A stretch of DNA of 64,000 nt from Clarireedia homoeocarpa (Eukaryota > Ascomycota > Leotiomycetes > Helotiales > Rutstroemiaceae): assembly GCA_001465935.1 (NCBI GenBank), contig LNKV01000004.1, positions 186,001-250,000 on the forward strand. Direction: 5' to 3'. Below are positions 1 through 10,961 of the stretch, piece after piece. Below the pieces are notes generated by a model. It worked only from the letters and a program-made list of their open reading frames with translations. It had not been told where the DNA came from and searched no databases. The stretch's first letter is position 1. Each line of letters begins with the position of its first letter. The translations under genes and the position numbers were made by a program.

Positions 1-2184
1 TGGTTCGCGAGAATACATGATTTCGACAGGGAAGGTTCGACCAGGAATGGAGAAGATAGGACATTCGTTGAAGTATGCCGAAAATTTGTCGGCATCGAGA
101 GTCGCAGATGTTACGATGATCTTCAAATCAGGCCGTCGTTTCAGAGTTTTCTTCAGCAAGGCGAAAAGAACATCCGTGGAAATGGTACGCTCGTGAGCCT
201 CATCCAACATGATGACCGAATATCTCTTTAGATCCGGATCCATTAAAACCTCCCTCTGTAACATACCATCAGTCATATACTTGATCTTTGTGGCTGGGCT
301 GGTGCAATCCTCGAAACGAATCGTATATCCGACTTCCTGACCAAGCTCACATCCAACTTCTTCCGCAACACGCTTTGCGACAGACATCGCAGCCACACGA
401 CGAGGCTGGGTACAGGCAATTATGCCGTCATTGGCAAATCCTGCCTCTGCAAGGTATTGTGTTAATTGTGTGGTCTTTCCCGAACCAGTGTCACCAACAA
501 CAATCAGAAGTTGGTTTTCATGGACAGCTTTAATCAGTTCAGAGCGGAATCTGAAGACCGGAAGTGATTCTCGCTGATCCTTAATTGACATGTCTGTCCT
601 TCGACCAAGGGGTTGGTTTTTAGACTGCGTAGCTTTTTTCCAATCAGGGACAACATCTGAAGTGGCATTGTGCTTGGCACTTCTAAGATCACTGGCAAAT
701 TGTCTTTGATCTGCGGAGACCATTGGGTCATTCCATTGCGAAGATAAGTCGACTTTCGCCCCATCTTCATTGGCCTTATCTTGAGCCTCCTGCTGCTTCA
801 GCTCTCTTCGGTCTTTCGCTAGAGTAGTACCTGCCATAGCCGCACGGTTCAGTGATCCATCGGGAGCCTTTACAACTCTGATTGGAGACAACTCCAAAGA
901 TTGCTTGGTTTGACCAGTGAGGAAAGGCGGCTCCTCTTCACGAATTTCGATATCAACGTCCTCCTCGAGCTCCATTTCTCCCTCTCCATTGAGTGTAGCA
1001 TGGTAATCCTCGTCAAGATCTGGGTAATCCGATGCTTTTACCACACCGGAAGCGATCAATTGACGAATCTCCCATCGTTCTGGAGAAGTCATCCTTTTCT
1101 TGTTCTTTCTTGACATTCGCGACATGTCTCCTTCTGAGACAGGCACCGGATCATCAATTAGTCCATAGCTATTCTTGCCGCCTCCAAGCGGAGCACTGTT
1201 GGCCCCTGACTGTATTCTGTCTTGTGGCGCAAGATCCATTCCAGTCTCTTGATCAACATCCTTCATCGACAGACCGATCCTGTTGCCCTCCACCTTGATG
1301 ACCTTCACTTTCACTGGCTGTCCCCGAGAAACCAAATCCGATGGATGGTTCACCCGCTGACCTTCTACCAGGGCTGAAACATGTACAAGCCCATCAACTT
1401 TGCCTTTCACCCCGTGTATATTGACAAAAGCGCCAAAGTCCTTGACTCCAGTAACATGTCCATCATATACCTTATATAGAATAACTTCGTCATCGATTTC
1501 GGGAGTAGGTGGCCGCTTGAAATAATCATCATCCTCTCTCCTCCTTCGACTACTTTTGTGACTTTTCCTTACCCGCCCAAATTCGTCTTCTTCTTCATAA
1601 TCATGCTTCCGCCGCCTTCTTGGCTCTTCCCTAGAACGCGATCGAGATCGATATTTGTCTCTTCGACTCCGACCTCTATCGTAATCTTCGTCCGGGCTTC
1701 TACTCCTCTTTCTAGTCGATCGCTCAGCCTTTTCCGTCTTCGCCTTCCCTTCAAGACCTTCAAGCAGCGCAAGGGTATCGTCGATCGCATCTGGGATTGC
1801 GGGCGTGGGTTTTCCATTCGATGTCTCATCTTCGTCCTCCCATGTCATCTGCTTGTCGGGTAACGCCAATCCCTTAAAGACCTTCGTCTTTTCTTCAACT
1901 TTTCGACTCCCATTGTCCGTCGATACGCCATTGCTACCTTTTCCACCCTTGTGCTTTGGATGCATTGTGCGCACAAGACGATCCACGCTCTCAATTAAAC
2001 TCTGTGGGAAATCCGCGCCCATAGCTTCCAGCTTCTTCTGGAACTCCTCTAAAGAACTACATTCTGAATGTTGCGCAATGACGAATTCGGCGAGAGTTTT
2101 ATCACTGATCCCCAAATGGTTCTGTAATTCAGATGCTACACGCTGGACCAGCGAGAGCAGTTCAAGAGATTCTAAGTCATCCAT
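1..2184 (-). CDS. prp22: DEAH-box pre-mRNA splicing helicase Prp22 (DHX8), 3' end outside window
   Basis: ATP-dependent RNA helicase that releases spliced mRNA from the spliceosome in the nucleus. The frame stays open for 728 codons from ATG at 2184 to the window edge, with no intron seen. The N-terminal part is followed by an RS-like, Arg/Ser-rich stretch around residues 150-200, an S1 RNA-binding domain at about 235-310 (GHVTGVKDFGAFV), a linker, then the RecA1 domain with Walker A GDTGSGKTTQ near residue 563, DEAH near 660 and the SAT motif near 691. S1 plus DEAH in this order is the Prp22/DHX8 arrangement and separates it from Prp2, Prp16 and Prp43. The second RecA domain and C-terminal helicase-associated regions lie beyond base 1. 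The start is the first ATG in frame and gives the usual acidic PWI-like N-terminus (MDDLESLELLSLV). Confidence 0.95.
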   Translation of the reverse strand, partial: MDDLESLELLSLVQRVASELQNHLGISDKTLAEFVIAQHSECSSLEEFQKKLEAMGADFPQSLIESVDRLVRTMHPKHKGGKGSNGVSTDNGSRKVEEKTKVFKGLALPDKQMTWEDEDETSNGKPTPAIPDAIDDTLALLEGLEGKAKTEKAERSTRKRSRSPDEDYDRGRSRRDKYRSRSRSREEPRRRRKHDYEEEDEFGRVRKSHKSSRRRREDDDYFKRPPTPEIDDEVILYKVYDGHVTGVKDFGAFVNIHGVKGKVDGLVHVSALVEGQRVNHPSDLVSRGQPVKVKVIKVEGNRIGLSMKDVDQETGMDLAPQDRIQSGANSAPLGGGKNSYGLIDDPVPVSEGDMSRMSRKNKKRMTSPERWEIRQLIASGVVKASDYPDLDEDYHATLNGEGEMELEEDVDIEIREEEPPFLTGQTKQSLELSPIRVVKAPDGSLNRAAMAGTTLAKDRRELKQQEAQDKANEDGAKVDLSSQWNDPMVSADQRQFASDLRSAKHNATSDVVPDWKKATQSKNQPLGRRTDMSIKDQRESLPVFRFRSELIKAVHENQLLIVVGDTGSGKTTQLTQYLAEAGFANDGIIACTQPRRVAAMSVAKRVAEEVGCELGQEVGYTIRFEDCTSPATKIKYMTDGMLQREVLMDPDLKRYSVIMLDEAHERTISTDVLFALLKKTLKRRPDLKIIVTSATLDADKFSAYFNECPIFSIPGRTFPVEIMYSREP

Positions 2185-2813
2185 AGTCGTTGGAGGCGAG
2201 TTGTTTTATTATTCAGAAATCCCCAATGCATTTAATTCTTAAGGACCGAAGCGCGCTTATCTATCTTAGCCTCCTCCACTTAGGCAACCACGGCTAGCAA
2301 CCTGGCTAGCGTGTATTTAAGCGCGAGATATCTCCTCCAAAAAGATTGGAGTATTCGATATCATATCAGAATGCTTTTGCGGTAATCATATACAGGTCCA
2401 AAAGGCATGCGCTGTTTTTGTTTTGCTTTTTTTTAAAAAAGTCCTATCGTCTTTCTAAAGAAATAGAATAGATACAGTTACTGAAATCTTGAGTCTTCCG
2501 ACCTTCGAGCGCGAGCTGTGCCCTAAGGTGTGAAAAGAATAACGGTCAGTTTTAAATCGTGACTTTAAATGATTACAGTCCACCATCCTAATTGGCCAAG
2601 GACTAGCCGATTCCAAGACTGCGTCCTCATTTTTGAAGAGATATCACTGCGCACGTCGAACTGCAATTTAGAAGCCCTACCCCACGCAGCTAAGCTATCT
2701 CGGCGTCAGGTAAAGGCCGATGAATGGATAGCACGGAGGTCTCAGAATAAAGTGCATGAACGTGGAAGCTTGCCCCAGGCTTATTAACATATGTACAAAA
2801 CACCCCTTGCCTC
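2185..2813. other. Intergenic region between prp22 and the complex I gene
   Basis: This holds the prp22 promoter and 5' leader on the minus strand and whatever lies beyond the complex I gene's 3' end. There is a T-rich/A-rich run near 2420-2440. An open frame at 2569-2787 on the plus strand has no recognisable features and I do not call it. Confidence 0.6.
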
Positions 2814-3617
2814 TCACTTCGTCCTGATATGCTTCAACTTCTTGTCACTCCACAAGAAGTTGTTGGCATAGGCTTTCGGCACGAACTTCCTCTCATTTGG
2901 TTCCTGCACAAAGTATTCGTATCCCTGCTTCTCCGCAAATCGAATGGCATCGTCCCTGGTCTTGAAGTTCAAATGTGTGCCCTGCATAAAATCGGCAGAT
3001 GACTGCCAGCCTATCAAAGGATTCTCCCAACGATGACCCTTTCCTAAAACGTCCCAGTCCATGCGCCAGTGATGGCTGTGCCAGTCACCAGATTGAGTTG
3101 CAGTTTTGGCCGGGCGGAAGATGCTGCGCAGAAGTATGTGTGTTAGTATCGACTGCTGATGTTATAAAACCGTGATAGCTAAATGAAACATACCGGACTG
3201 TGCGGGCTTGTAGTTCCATAGGCGCACCTGAAAGTACTGCAGCTGGCACAACATCCCCCTCCTCGCTGCCATTCATAACGCGCCTTGGAATGGGTGTGAA
3301 TAATCTAATCCTTCGATTAGTACCCAGGTGACGAACAACTCCAACATTTGTCCCACTCACGAAGTAGCCTGGTCGACCTGGACATGATAATCGGGCTGGT
3401 TATGCTTGGTAATCTTTTCCTTCGCGTGTGGATGAGTGACCATAGATGATTCCCCGGCCCCATGAGCTGGTTGCGACTTTTGAGAGGCTGTTAGATGATC
3501 TTTTTTGAGTGACGCCTCCTGGCTTTCATACCGTACGGTACCGGGAAGAGATCGAAAACCTGCCGGGCCGACAGTTCGGAAAAATTGCCCTGCGATTGAC
3601 GGACGAAGAAGTGACAT
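2814..3617 (-). CDS. nuo-21: NADH:ubiquinone oxidoreductase 21 kDa subunit (NDUFS4 / NUO-21 type)
   Basis: Accessory subunit of respiratory complex I in the mitochondrial inner membrane. Three exons are inferred: 3617-3361, 3304-3194 and 3123-2814 (introns of 56 and 70 bases, GTGAGT and GTATGT donors), giving 225 residues. The N-terminus (MSLLRPSIAGQFFRTVG) is basic and hydroxylated like a mitochondrial targeting peptide. The C-terminal half carries the ETC complex I conserved region, with WDVLGKGHRWENPL, GWQSSADFMQG and the invariant tail EPNERKFVPKAYANNF ending in KKLKHIRTK. The family and length match fungal 21 kDa subunits. It is transcribed away from the ATP synthase subunit f gene, 273 bases apart, so both oxidative phosphorylation genes may share regulatory sequence. 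Confidence 0.93.
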
Positions 3618-3890
3618 TTTGTGTTATGGTGCGCGAGAAATGAGGGGAAGGTTGACGCTGATTTAGAGAGCGTTCGAAGTTGAGCCTCGAAAGTCGCTTA
3701 TATAAGCGCGCTAGTGGAGGCTTTCGGAACGCTGTTGCAGATTTGATGATGTCGAAGCCAACTACAAATCAAAGTTTTTAAGATTTCATCACGACGTGAA
3801 CTAAGGTATGTAAGGTTGCTGAAGCGATACTTGAGGGCGCACTGAAACTTCAGAGGCTGATTGAGCTGATTTGTACAGGTAGTCATCAAG
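3618..3890. promoter_or_regulatory. Bidirectional promoter between complex I and ATP synthase genes
   Basis: Only 273 bases separate the two start codons of divergent nuclear genes for mitochondrial energy proteins, so both promoters must lie in or overlap this stretch. A TATA-like TTATATAAG sits near 3697-3705. I infer sharing from the spacing; no factor site is identified with confidence. Confidence 0.6.
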
Positions 3891-4440
3891 ATGAGTTATA
3901 TCACACGCAGAGCTCTTTCCACCCTCATTCCCCCCAAGGTACGTTTCTTTATACTCTTTGATGCGACTTCAACAGCAGAACTCATTGTGTCATAGGTCGC
4001 CTCACCATCCGTAAGTCATCTTCTGTCTTCGCAAATCGCCTCGATTATCTCTATGATACTCAATCGCACAACCGCTATTTCCGACCACCAAATGATCCAC
4101 CAGCGCAGCGGCTAACAGCAGTATCAGGGACTTGGTGCAGCTCAAGATGCCGCACGCATGGCACGTGTCGTTAGCTTCTACGAGAAACTTCCACGTGGAC
4201 CAGCTCCAGAGATCAAGCCCAAGGGACTGATGGGTAGATACCAAGCCAAGTACTTCGGAAAGAACGCCTCTGGGACACCTATCATTCATGTTCTGGCTTT
4301 CTTAGTGGCAATTGGTTATGCTCAAAACTACTACTTCCATTTGCGTAAGTTTTGCTAGATGCTGTGGTTACGGGGGTATTACGAATGAATTGCTAACGTA
4401 TGATCGTCTTATAGGCCACCACAAGAACAATGCTCACTAG
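3891..4440 (+). CDS. ATP17: Mitochondrial F1Fo ATP synthase subunit f
   Basis: Small membrane subunit of the Fo sector near the dimer interface of ATP synthase. Four exons are inferred: 3891-3938, a 15-base micro-exon 3996-4010, 4128-4344 and 4415-4440, giving 101 residues. The start MSYITRRALSTLIPP is a targeting-like peptide; the body has VSFYEKLPRGPAPEIKPKG, YQAKYFGKN and one membrane segment (IIHVLAFLVAIGYAQNYYF), ending in a His/Lys/Asn tail HHKNNAH. This is the fungal Atp17 pattern. The micro-exon encodes VASPS and is needed to link the presequence to the mature part. It is head to head with a complex I subunit gene. Confidence 0.93.
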
Positions 4441-5866
4441 ATTGCGAAGGAACGGAGCTGTGAAGGAAATGGAGGAGGGTACACATGGACCATAGCATTG
4501 TTAAACTGAGGTGTAGATAAGGATAGACGAATACCAGTCAACTGTTGGCAGGTTTCTTCATGGCATCCCCATAGTGATGTAAGGTCACTAGAAGTTTTAT
4601 ATCCACTCAATGGCCAGCTACCTTCCACCATTACTCTATTTATCAAGCCCCTGCGCTCAGCTTCTCGATCACTATTTTTTTTTGGGAGCGAGATGTCCTT
4701 GGTTGTATTTTCCGCATGGGTTCTTTACCTAGGTGAAGTCGGTTGTCCAATAGGGCAAATGACCAAGACGACAGACAGTATTCGGTTCAAACCTTGCAGT
4801 GTTATTCCTATTCGTACCACCGTCGTGCAAATCGCATGGCTGCTGGTGGCTATACGGCTATCAATGAACGTATAGCCTTATCTACTCAGTCGCCTTTACC
4901 GTTGCGTGTTACAGCATGAAAAAGGATATTGCAATGGTCAGATGAAAACGAGGGAGATGAGATACAAATTTTCCCTGCCCCAAATCCGAAAACTCAGTGG
5001 TTCGCTCATTTTCGCAGCGTAACAGTCGCAGCCAGGTTACCTGTGCTTGTGCCTGTGCTCCATTGAGTTTCGATATCCTTTTTCGGTATGTGGGACGTAT
5101 GGATGCATCGTTGAGCCAATTGCTTTGACGCCAGCTGAACCTTTACCTATTTGTTTTCCCGGAAGAAGTACTCCCATGAAATTATTAACTATAGCCGAGA
5201 AGTGAGCGAGAAGTGAGAGTGCGGTAAGAACACACATTGGCAACGCGAGAAAGCGAAACTGATAGCCGCAGGCCGCAGAAATGTTTGTTTTCAAATTTAA
5301 GCATGTTGTTGCCGAATTCCCTTCTGCGCAATAGGATATCATAATTACGAAGAGAAACTCTTGCTGTGAAGACTTGCATATTATTATCTCTTCCCCGGAG
5401 GGGGGGGGGCGTGAATACAGCGAAAACGGAGAGAAGTTGTCCATAAGTTAGATAATCCACAATTCCCGAGTCTTTGAAGTTCTCGCTCTGTACGAAATGT
5501 TTATGAGGCTAAAGCCTAACATTACGCTACTGCCTATCTCAGTTAGTGTCAAATATTGAAGGTCTGTACCTTAAACTTCATTTCGAAGTGTACAGTAACA
5601 ACTTGGACGTTCAAATCCATCAACGGCAATACGAATTTCCCCATTCGTCCTCCTCATAATTTCCGGCTTTCTCGCGACAGGATTTCACAAAATCCACTTT
5701 ACTTATTCCCCATATTGTCGCGACTCCTCTTTATACCCTCTTAATCATATCACATACCCCTCACCATACTCCAAACATAAAGGGTCGAGAAAGCTTGTAC
5801 AGTCACGTATTAAACGCATGCGCAACGGCAGTCAAAGCAATACCCAGCAAATAATTTTGACGACGT
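4441..5866. other. Intergenic region, 1.4 kb
   Basis: Contains the 3' flank of the ATP synthase gene and the promoter and leader of the large RGG-tailed gene. There is a run of ten G residues at 5401-5410. Several short open frames (for example 5037-5444 minus) have no start context or family features. A pyrimidine-rich leader lies at about 5640-5770. Confidence 0.5.
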
Positions 5867-8800
5867 ATGATGGCAACTGAAGCCACCTCTGAGAACTTCG
5901 CGGCGCCATCTATAACTCCTGATAATGAGCTGGTTCGTGACTGGGAAAAGGTCACTTTTGGGAATAGTTGGTAGTTGCTGACTTGCGCCTAGAACACTAC
6001 TGAAACCAAGAGTCAAGATGTCACCTCCGAACAAGTTCCTACTTTGAATGGCATCACAACCGATAAAGATGGAAGCACACAAAACTCGGATCTTCTCGAA
6101 TCAATCAATAATTCTGCGGAGGTCAGTGTTAGTGGAGGATCGGATACTGAAGCTACGAAAACGGAAGCCTCGAAAAATGGCGATGACAAAGGTGGTCATC
6201 TCAGGTCGACTTCAGCTGTCAAGAGGCCTACTTCATTCAAGGCAGTGTCAGTAAACAAAACTTTTCTGGCATCAAAGGCTTCGACGGCTGCGGCGCCCTC
6301 TAAACTTGGAGAAAAAGGACCTGCCGCTTCTACTTCAACTCCTGCAACATTGTCGGCTTCATCTTCTGCACAGAAACCACGGTTAGTCGCCAAGAGTGGT
6401 AGTGGTCTTCGTGATTCGACCCCGCGAGCTGCTAATGCGGCTAATGGTGGAAAACCTGGTGGTGCCCCGGATGCTAGTGCTGTGTGGAACAAAAATCGAC
6501 GTAAGTTACATACTACAACCCTTCTTGTATTTTTCTAACAACAAAAGCTGCCCCTCCGCCCGAGCCGAAAAGATTCACCGATGAAGAACTCAAGCAACGT
6601 TATGGCATTCATTTGGCGACTAGACTACAATCAGATGATCCGGGAAAACAGGCGAACTGGGCAGATATCGACGACGATGACGACGATTGGGCGCCGGAGT
6701 CGATTGAATGGACTGATGGTACGAAAATTACCCTCCCGCAGGCAGACGAAGCACATCCTCCTCCACCCGAGCCCGCGCCCGCGCCCGTACCAACTCCAGC
6801 CCCGAAGGAAGTCAAGAAAGTGGAACCTGGGCCCAAGCCATCTCCATCCCCAGCTCCGCAGCCAACAGCGTCCCCTATTCCCAAGCAGAGTGTATTCGGA
6901 TCTGGAAGGGCTGGTCTCGTCTTAAAGGGTGCCTCTGAGAAGCCTACACTTGTCGCAAAACCACCTGGTCCTCCGACTCCTGTCAAATCGCCATGGGCTA
7001 CACTTCCACCAGTAGAAAAAGTTGCTCCAATTGCAATCGAGGCTCCACAAGCTCCACCTCAGCAGTCCCAGCAAGGCCGATTTAGTCAAAGAGATCCTCA
7101 CTCATTTTCTGGTATGCCGCCACCGCCAGCTAAGGAGATTGCTGCGGATGATTTTAGTCGAACCTGGAGAGATGGAAATGCGCACGGGGGCAGGGAGCTT
7201 TATAATTCTCAATCCGGTAGATATGAACCTGTAAATGAAATTCGCCGTGGCAGTTCGAGGACCGATGGCCAATCTCGTGGGCCTGCAGTGTTGCAACGAC
7301 CAGCGCAGCATGATGTTCCAGCTGAACCGTCTGCAGCCTTCCAAACTCATCGTTCAAATGGTCCAGAAAATACCTACGGACGACGTCGAACTTCTTCTAA
7401 TGTTAGTGGTGGTAGTGGCAACTTCGGTAGACGCATGAGCAGAGGTCATGACATGCCACCACCACACGACATGTTAAGTGCGCGCAGAGGTTCATTGGCA
7501 GCCGTAAGCGATGCACCTTCTTCTCCAAGAAATTTCTCGCCATCTGGTCAACAATTTCAAAATCAACGACCTTATCCGGGTCAACCTTGGCAATCTCGTG
7601 CATCACCCAATATTAGTCATCCCTCTCCTCAGTCAGTTCACGGACAGCTTACACCCGGCTCTAGCGACATACATATGCATGGTCATGGACCTCCTCCACA
7701 AATGGCAGCATTATCGAAAGAAGATCCGCTTGAAGAGCAGAAGAACATTATGAAGCGCACACGTGAACTTGCAATCAAAAGAAGACAAGAAGCGGAGGCA
7801 AAAGAAGAGGCCGAGCGTAAGGAGCGTATTCGCATCAAGCTTGAAGCTATGGGTCCACCACCAGAGAAAAAGAAGAACAAGGAAGAGTCTCTTAAGGATG
7901 AGAAATCTAATTCTGCCGATGATCCAGCACGTGACGTGGGGCCATCTACAGCTACAAAAGCCGAAGCAATTGTTGAAGGGCATGCACATGATCCGGCAAA
8001 TGTGAATGATAAAGTCAATCGACACACTGAAGGGAATGCTCCTGTTCATGAATCACGCCCCAATGGTGTATATCAACCTATCACATCTGGCTCGGCCGCT
8101 CCTGCCCAACAAAGTCTTGGAGATAACCGAAACTCACAATCATGGCAAAAAAATTCAGCCTCTAATACTGGGACTGATAGATTCACGACTTGGTCGGCAG
8201 CACCGCCACCAGCCCAAAACACTTCAAGAATCTGGGGCCCGCCTACAAACGAAAAAACAATTGGCAACGGAACTTTTAATCCAGATTTGAGCAGACTTCC
8301 AGACATGTCTCACTCCTCTGCTCGCCCAGGCCCAATTGGACCCCCTGGTGCAATGCGTGGTAATGCGCCTTATCAACCAAATCGAGGCCGTGATCAGTAT
8401 GGTTCTCGACTACCTCCGATCGGGCCTCCATCTACTAGGCTACCGAAAACTCAAGAAGATGAACAGAGAAGCGCTATGTCCAGGGAGATCTGGGGACATG
8501 TTCCTGCACAGATTGCCCAAGATGACGCAATCTTGCGACAGCAACAACAAGAGGAGATGGAGCGTAAGCGTGAACTGGAAGCGGCGGGCATTGTCGAGGA
8601 AACCCGCCAGCCCATATACAAAGATACTTGGAAGCAGGTTGAGCTTAATGCAGATGGTACGAGAGGGAAGACAACGGCTATTACGACTACAATCCACGAT
8701 GCAAAATTAGCTGGTCACACGAACACTTCCGGTCTTGTAGAAAATAACCCTCCAAGCCACGTTCCAAACAATGAATTAACTCGCCCACAATTCAACAACT

Positions 8801-9873
8801 CCTGGAGATCAAGCAATGAGACCAACTCATCACCACCAGTTCGTGATTCGAGGTTCTTCCCGGCCAACCGCGATATCCGTCTCGAAGGTGAGCAGATGAA
8901 CGGAATTCCTTATGAACAACGATCATCCTCGCCATCACCACCGCCACCGACTATGGCTGGCCACCCCGCATATGATGGGGATGTCTCCCACCCGCATGTT
9001 GCGCTACCGCCTCCATTGCCTGTTGTTAGATTACCACCACCTACTGTTGTTACACCGGTTGCACCACCTCGTCCCCAATCATTCGCTGCTGCTGTAGCAA
9101 CTCCAGCTGTTCCTGCCTTGCACAAGATTCCCGGCCTAAGTGGCCGCCAAGAGCTCACAGTGAGGGGCAGTGCCGACATTCGAAAATCGGATCCTGCTGG
9201 CACCAAACAAGGAGAGTGGCGTGATAAAATTAACAATTTGTTTAATAAAAAGTCTCCCCCAAAGAACCATGCTCTTGCAGTCGACTCAGCTAGCCGACAT
9301 GCTCTAGATCATTCAGAGGAATCGCAAGCATCGGCAACTGTATCATTACCCGGATCTATTAGCGGATCGTTGCCCTCTGAAGAACCATCGATCTTCACCA
9401 AGCCTGCTGCGGAAGAATGTTTCGAAGAACAGGAAATGGGATCTCTGCCTGCTGTTAAATTCCCACACGTCACACCACCGAATTTATGGAACCCAGCTGC
9501 ACCGCCGAAGAACAACTCAAGAAAGTTTGCTATGGCGGATATTACCAGTGTTGAACCCATCAGCTTTTCTCAGGAGACGAAAGACAACGGCCATCTTCTT
9601 ATCATCATGCTCCCTGGCCAGGAGACGCCAAAGTCAGTTCTGCTACCCGCATCTCGAACAAAGAGCAATCCGAGACGTGGCGGACGTGGCGGATCACGAC
9701 AAAATTCCTCTACTCACCCAAGAGGAGGCCGCGCAAGAGATCCATCTAATAATTTCGCATCTTCAGCTCGAGATAATGCTTCGCCAAGTCCCAATGCACC
9801 AAGCCGCGGTCGAGGTGGTAGAGGATTTGGAGGAAGCTGGGGCCGCCATGGTGCCACCCCAGTTCATACTTAA
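5867..9873 (+). CDS. Large low-complexity protein with acidic patch, coiled coil and RGG tail, function unknown
   Basis: I do not recognise a named gene. Exons inferred: 5867-5932, 5993-6500 and 6548-9873, giving 1299 residues; the first donor is GTTCGT, the second GTAAGT. The protein is rich in Pro, Ser, Ala and Asn. Visible parts are an N-terminal Ser/Thr/Ala region, a short conserved-looking block around residues 195-255 (FTDEELKQRYGIHLATR, then WADIDDDDDDW and SIEWTDGTKI), Pro-rich tracts, a charged helix near 589-640 (ELAIKRRQEAEAKEEAE), further disordered sequence, and a C-terminal RGG box (RRGGRGGSR, RGRGGRGFGG) from about residue 1230. RGG boxes usually bind RNA, so an RNA-related cytoplasmic role is possible, but that is inference. 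An alternative start is the second ATG, three bases downstream. Confidence 0.85.
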
Positions 9874-10961
9874 TTGTGGGATTATGTCATCTACATAGCA
9901 CCATGGTCACAATTATCCCCTAAGGAACAATGACCTTCAAAGCATGTATTCACGAACAGCTTTCTTTTCTACGCAACACCACTTTTTCACAATATTAACA
10001 CTTGTAAAACTCCACGTCATGAGCGAATGTTTGTCTCGTCAGCGGTCGGATCTTTGCACATTCGCATCATGAACGACTTGTACATTTGTGCATGATCATG
10101 GCTTGCTTCTGTTTTTAGGAGGTATGGTTAGGAAATGATTATGGAGAGAGCGCGCATGGACGGATGTTGCGAATGCTAACGAAACTGGGGAAATTAAAAG
10201 GGATCATCTAGAACAATTCAGATCTGGATGAAGATCCTAGGAACTCTTCATCGGAAGTACTTTGCAGTATTTTTTTGCTCTCTGACTGTACTGCCCGGAA
10301 TGATAGTCTGCGATGAAGGTATCATATGCCATAATGAATGGCTCTACAGAATTTTTTCGGATGAATGAAAACCCTAAAAATATATCTGTGATGCGATCTC
10401 ACACCAAGATAATGTTAACTAAAGAAAAGAATCGTTAGCAATCTGTCCGTAGAAGTATTCACTGAGAACAATACCACAGCCACTACTGAAACACATCTTC
10501 TCGTTCATTGGTGCACCTCTTAGTGACATGCCGCAGTTGCTTGATGAGAAATGGAGTTTGTAGCAAGTTAGTACTAACTCTATTTCACAATCGTTCAGAG
10601 CAGATAGTAATATGTATGTTATTCTTGTATATACATTATTCATTGTTCTCTTCCAGCTCTTCATGCATGTCCCTAGCTCTATAGACTAAAAGCCGGAACA
10701 CTTCATTACTGTTACTCCTGGCATCGAAAACATGGCTTAGACATTCTCCTTTGAAGAGGAGGTCTTCACGGCAGATACGGCGAAGCGTTTCATACCATGG
10801 GCCCGGGTCTGCGTATACAACCCGAGCAAGCACCTTTCGCAAGTTGAGCTGACTGCATTGTAGTCTTGACTCAGACTGCAATCAGCCCATAATGAAGAGC
10901 GTCGGCCTACAAAGAAGTGGCCTAATCTTCTGGTTCCTCTTTGCAACGGTTTGATGCCGCC
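9874..10961. other. Intergenic region, convergent gene ends
   Basis: Lies between the 3' ends of the RGG-tailed gene (plus) and the rhodopsin-like gene (minus). A minus-strand frame at 10636-10881 gives a protein-like segment (DPGPWYETLRRICRED, then FDARSNSNEVFRLLVYRARD) but has no ATG in its first half and no clear splice partner; it may be a relic or a tail exon. Nothing else stands out. Confidence 0.4.
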
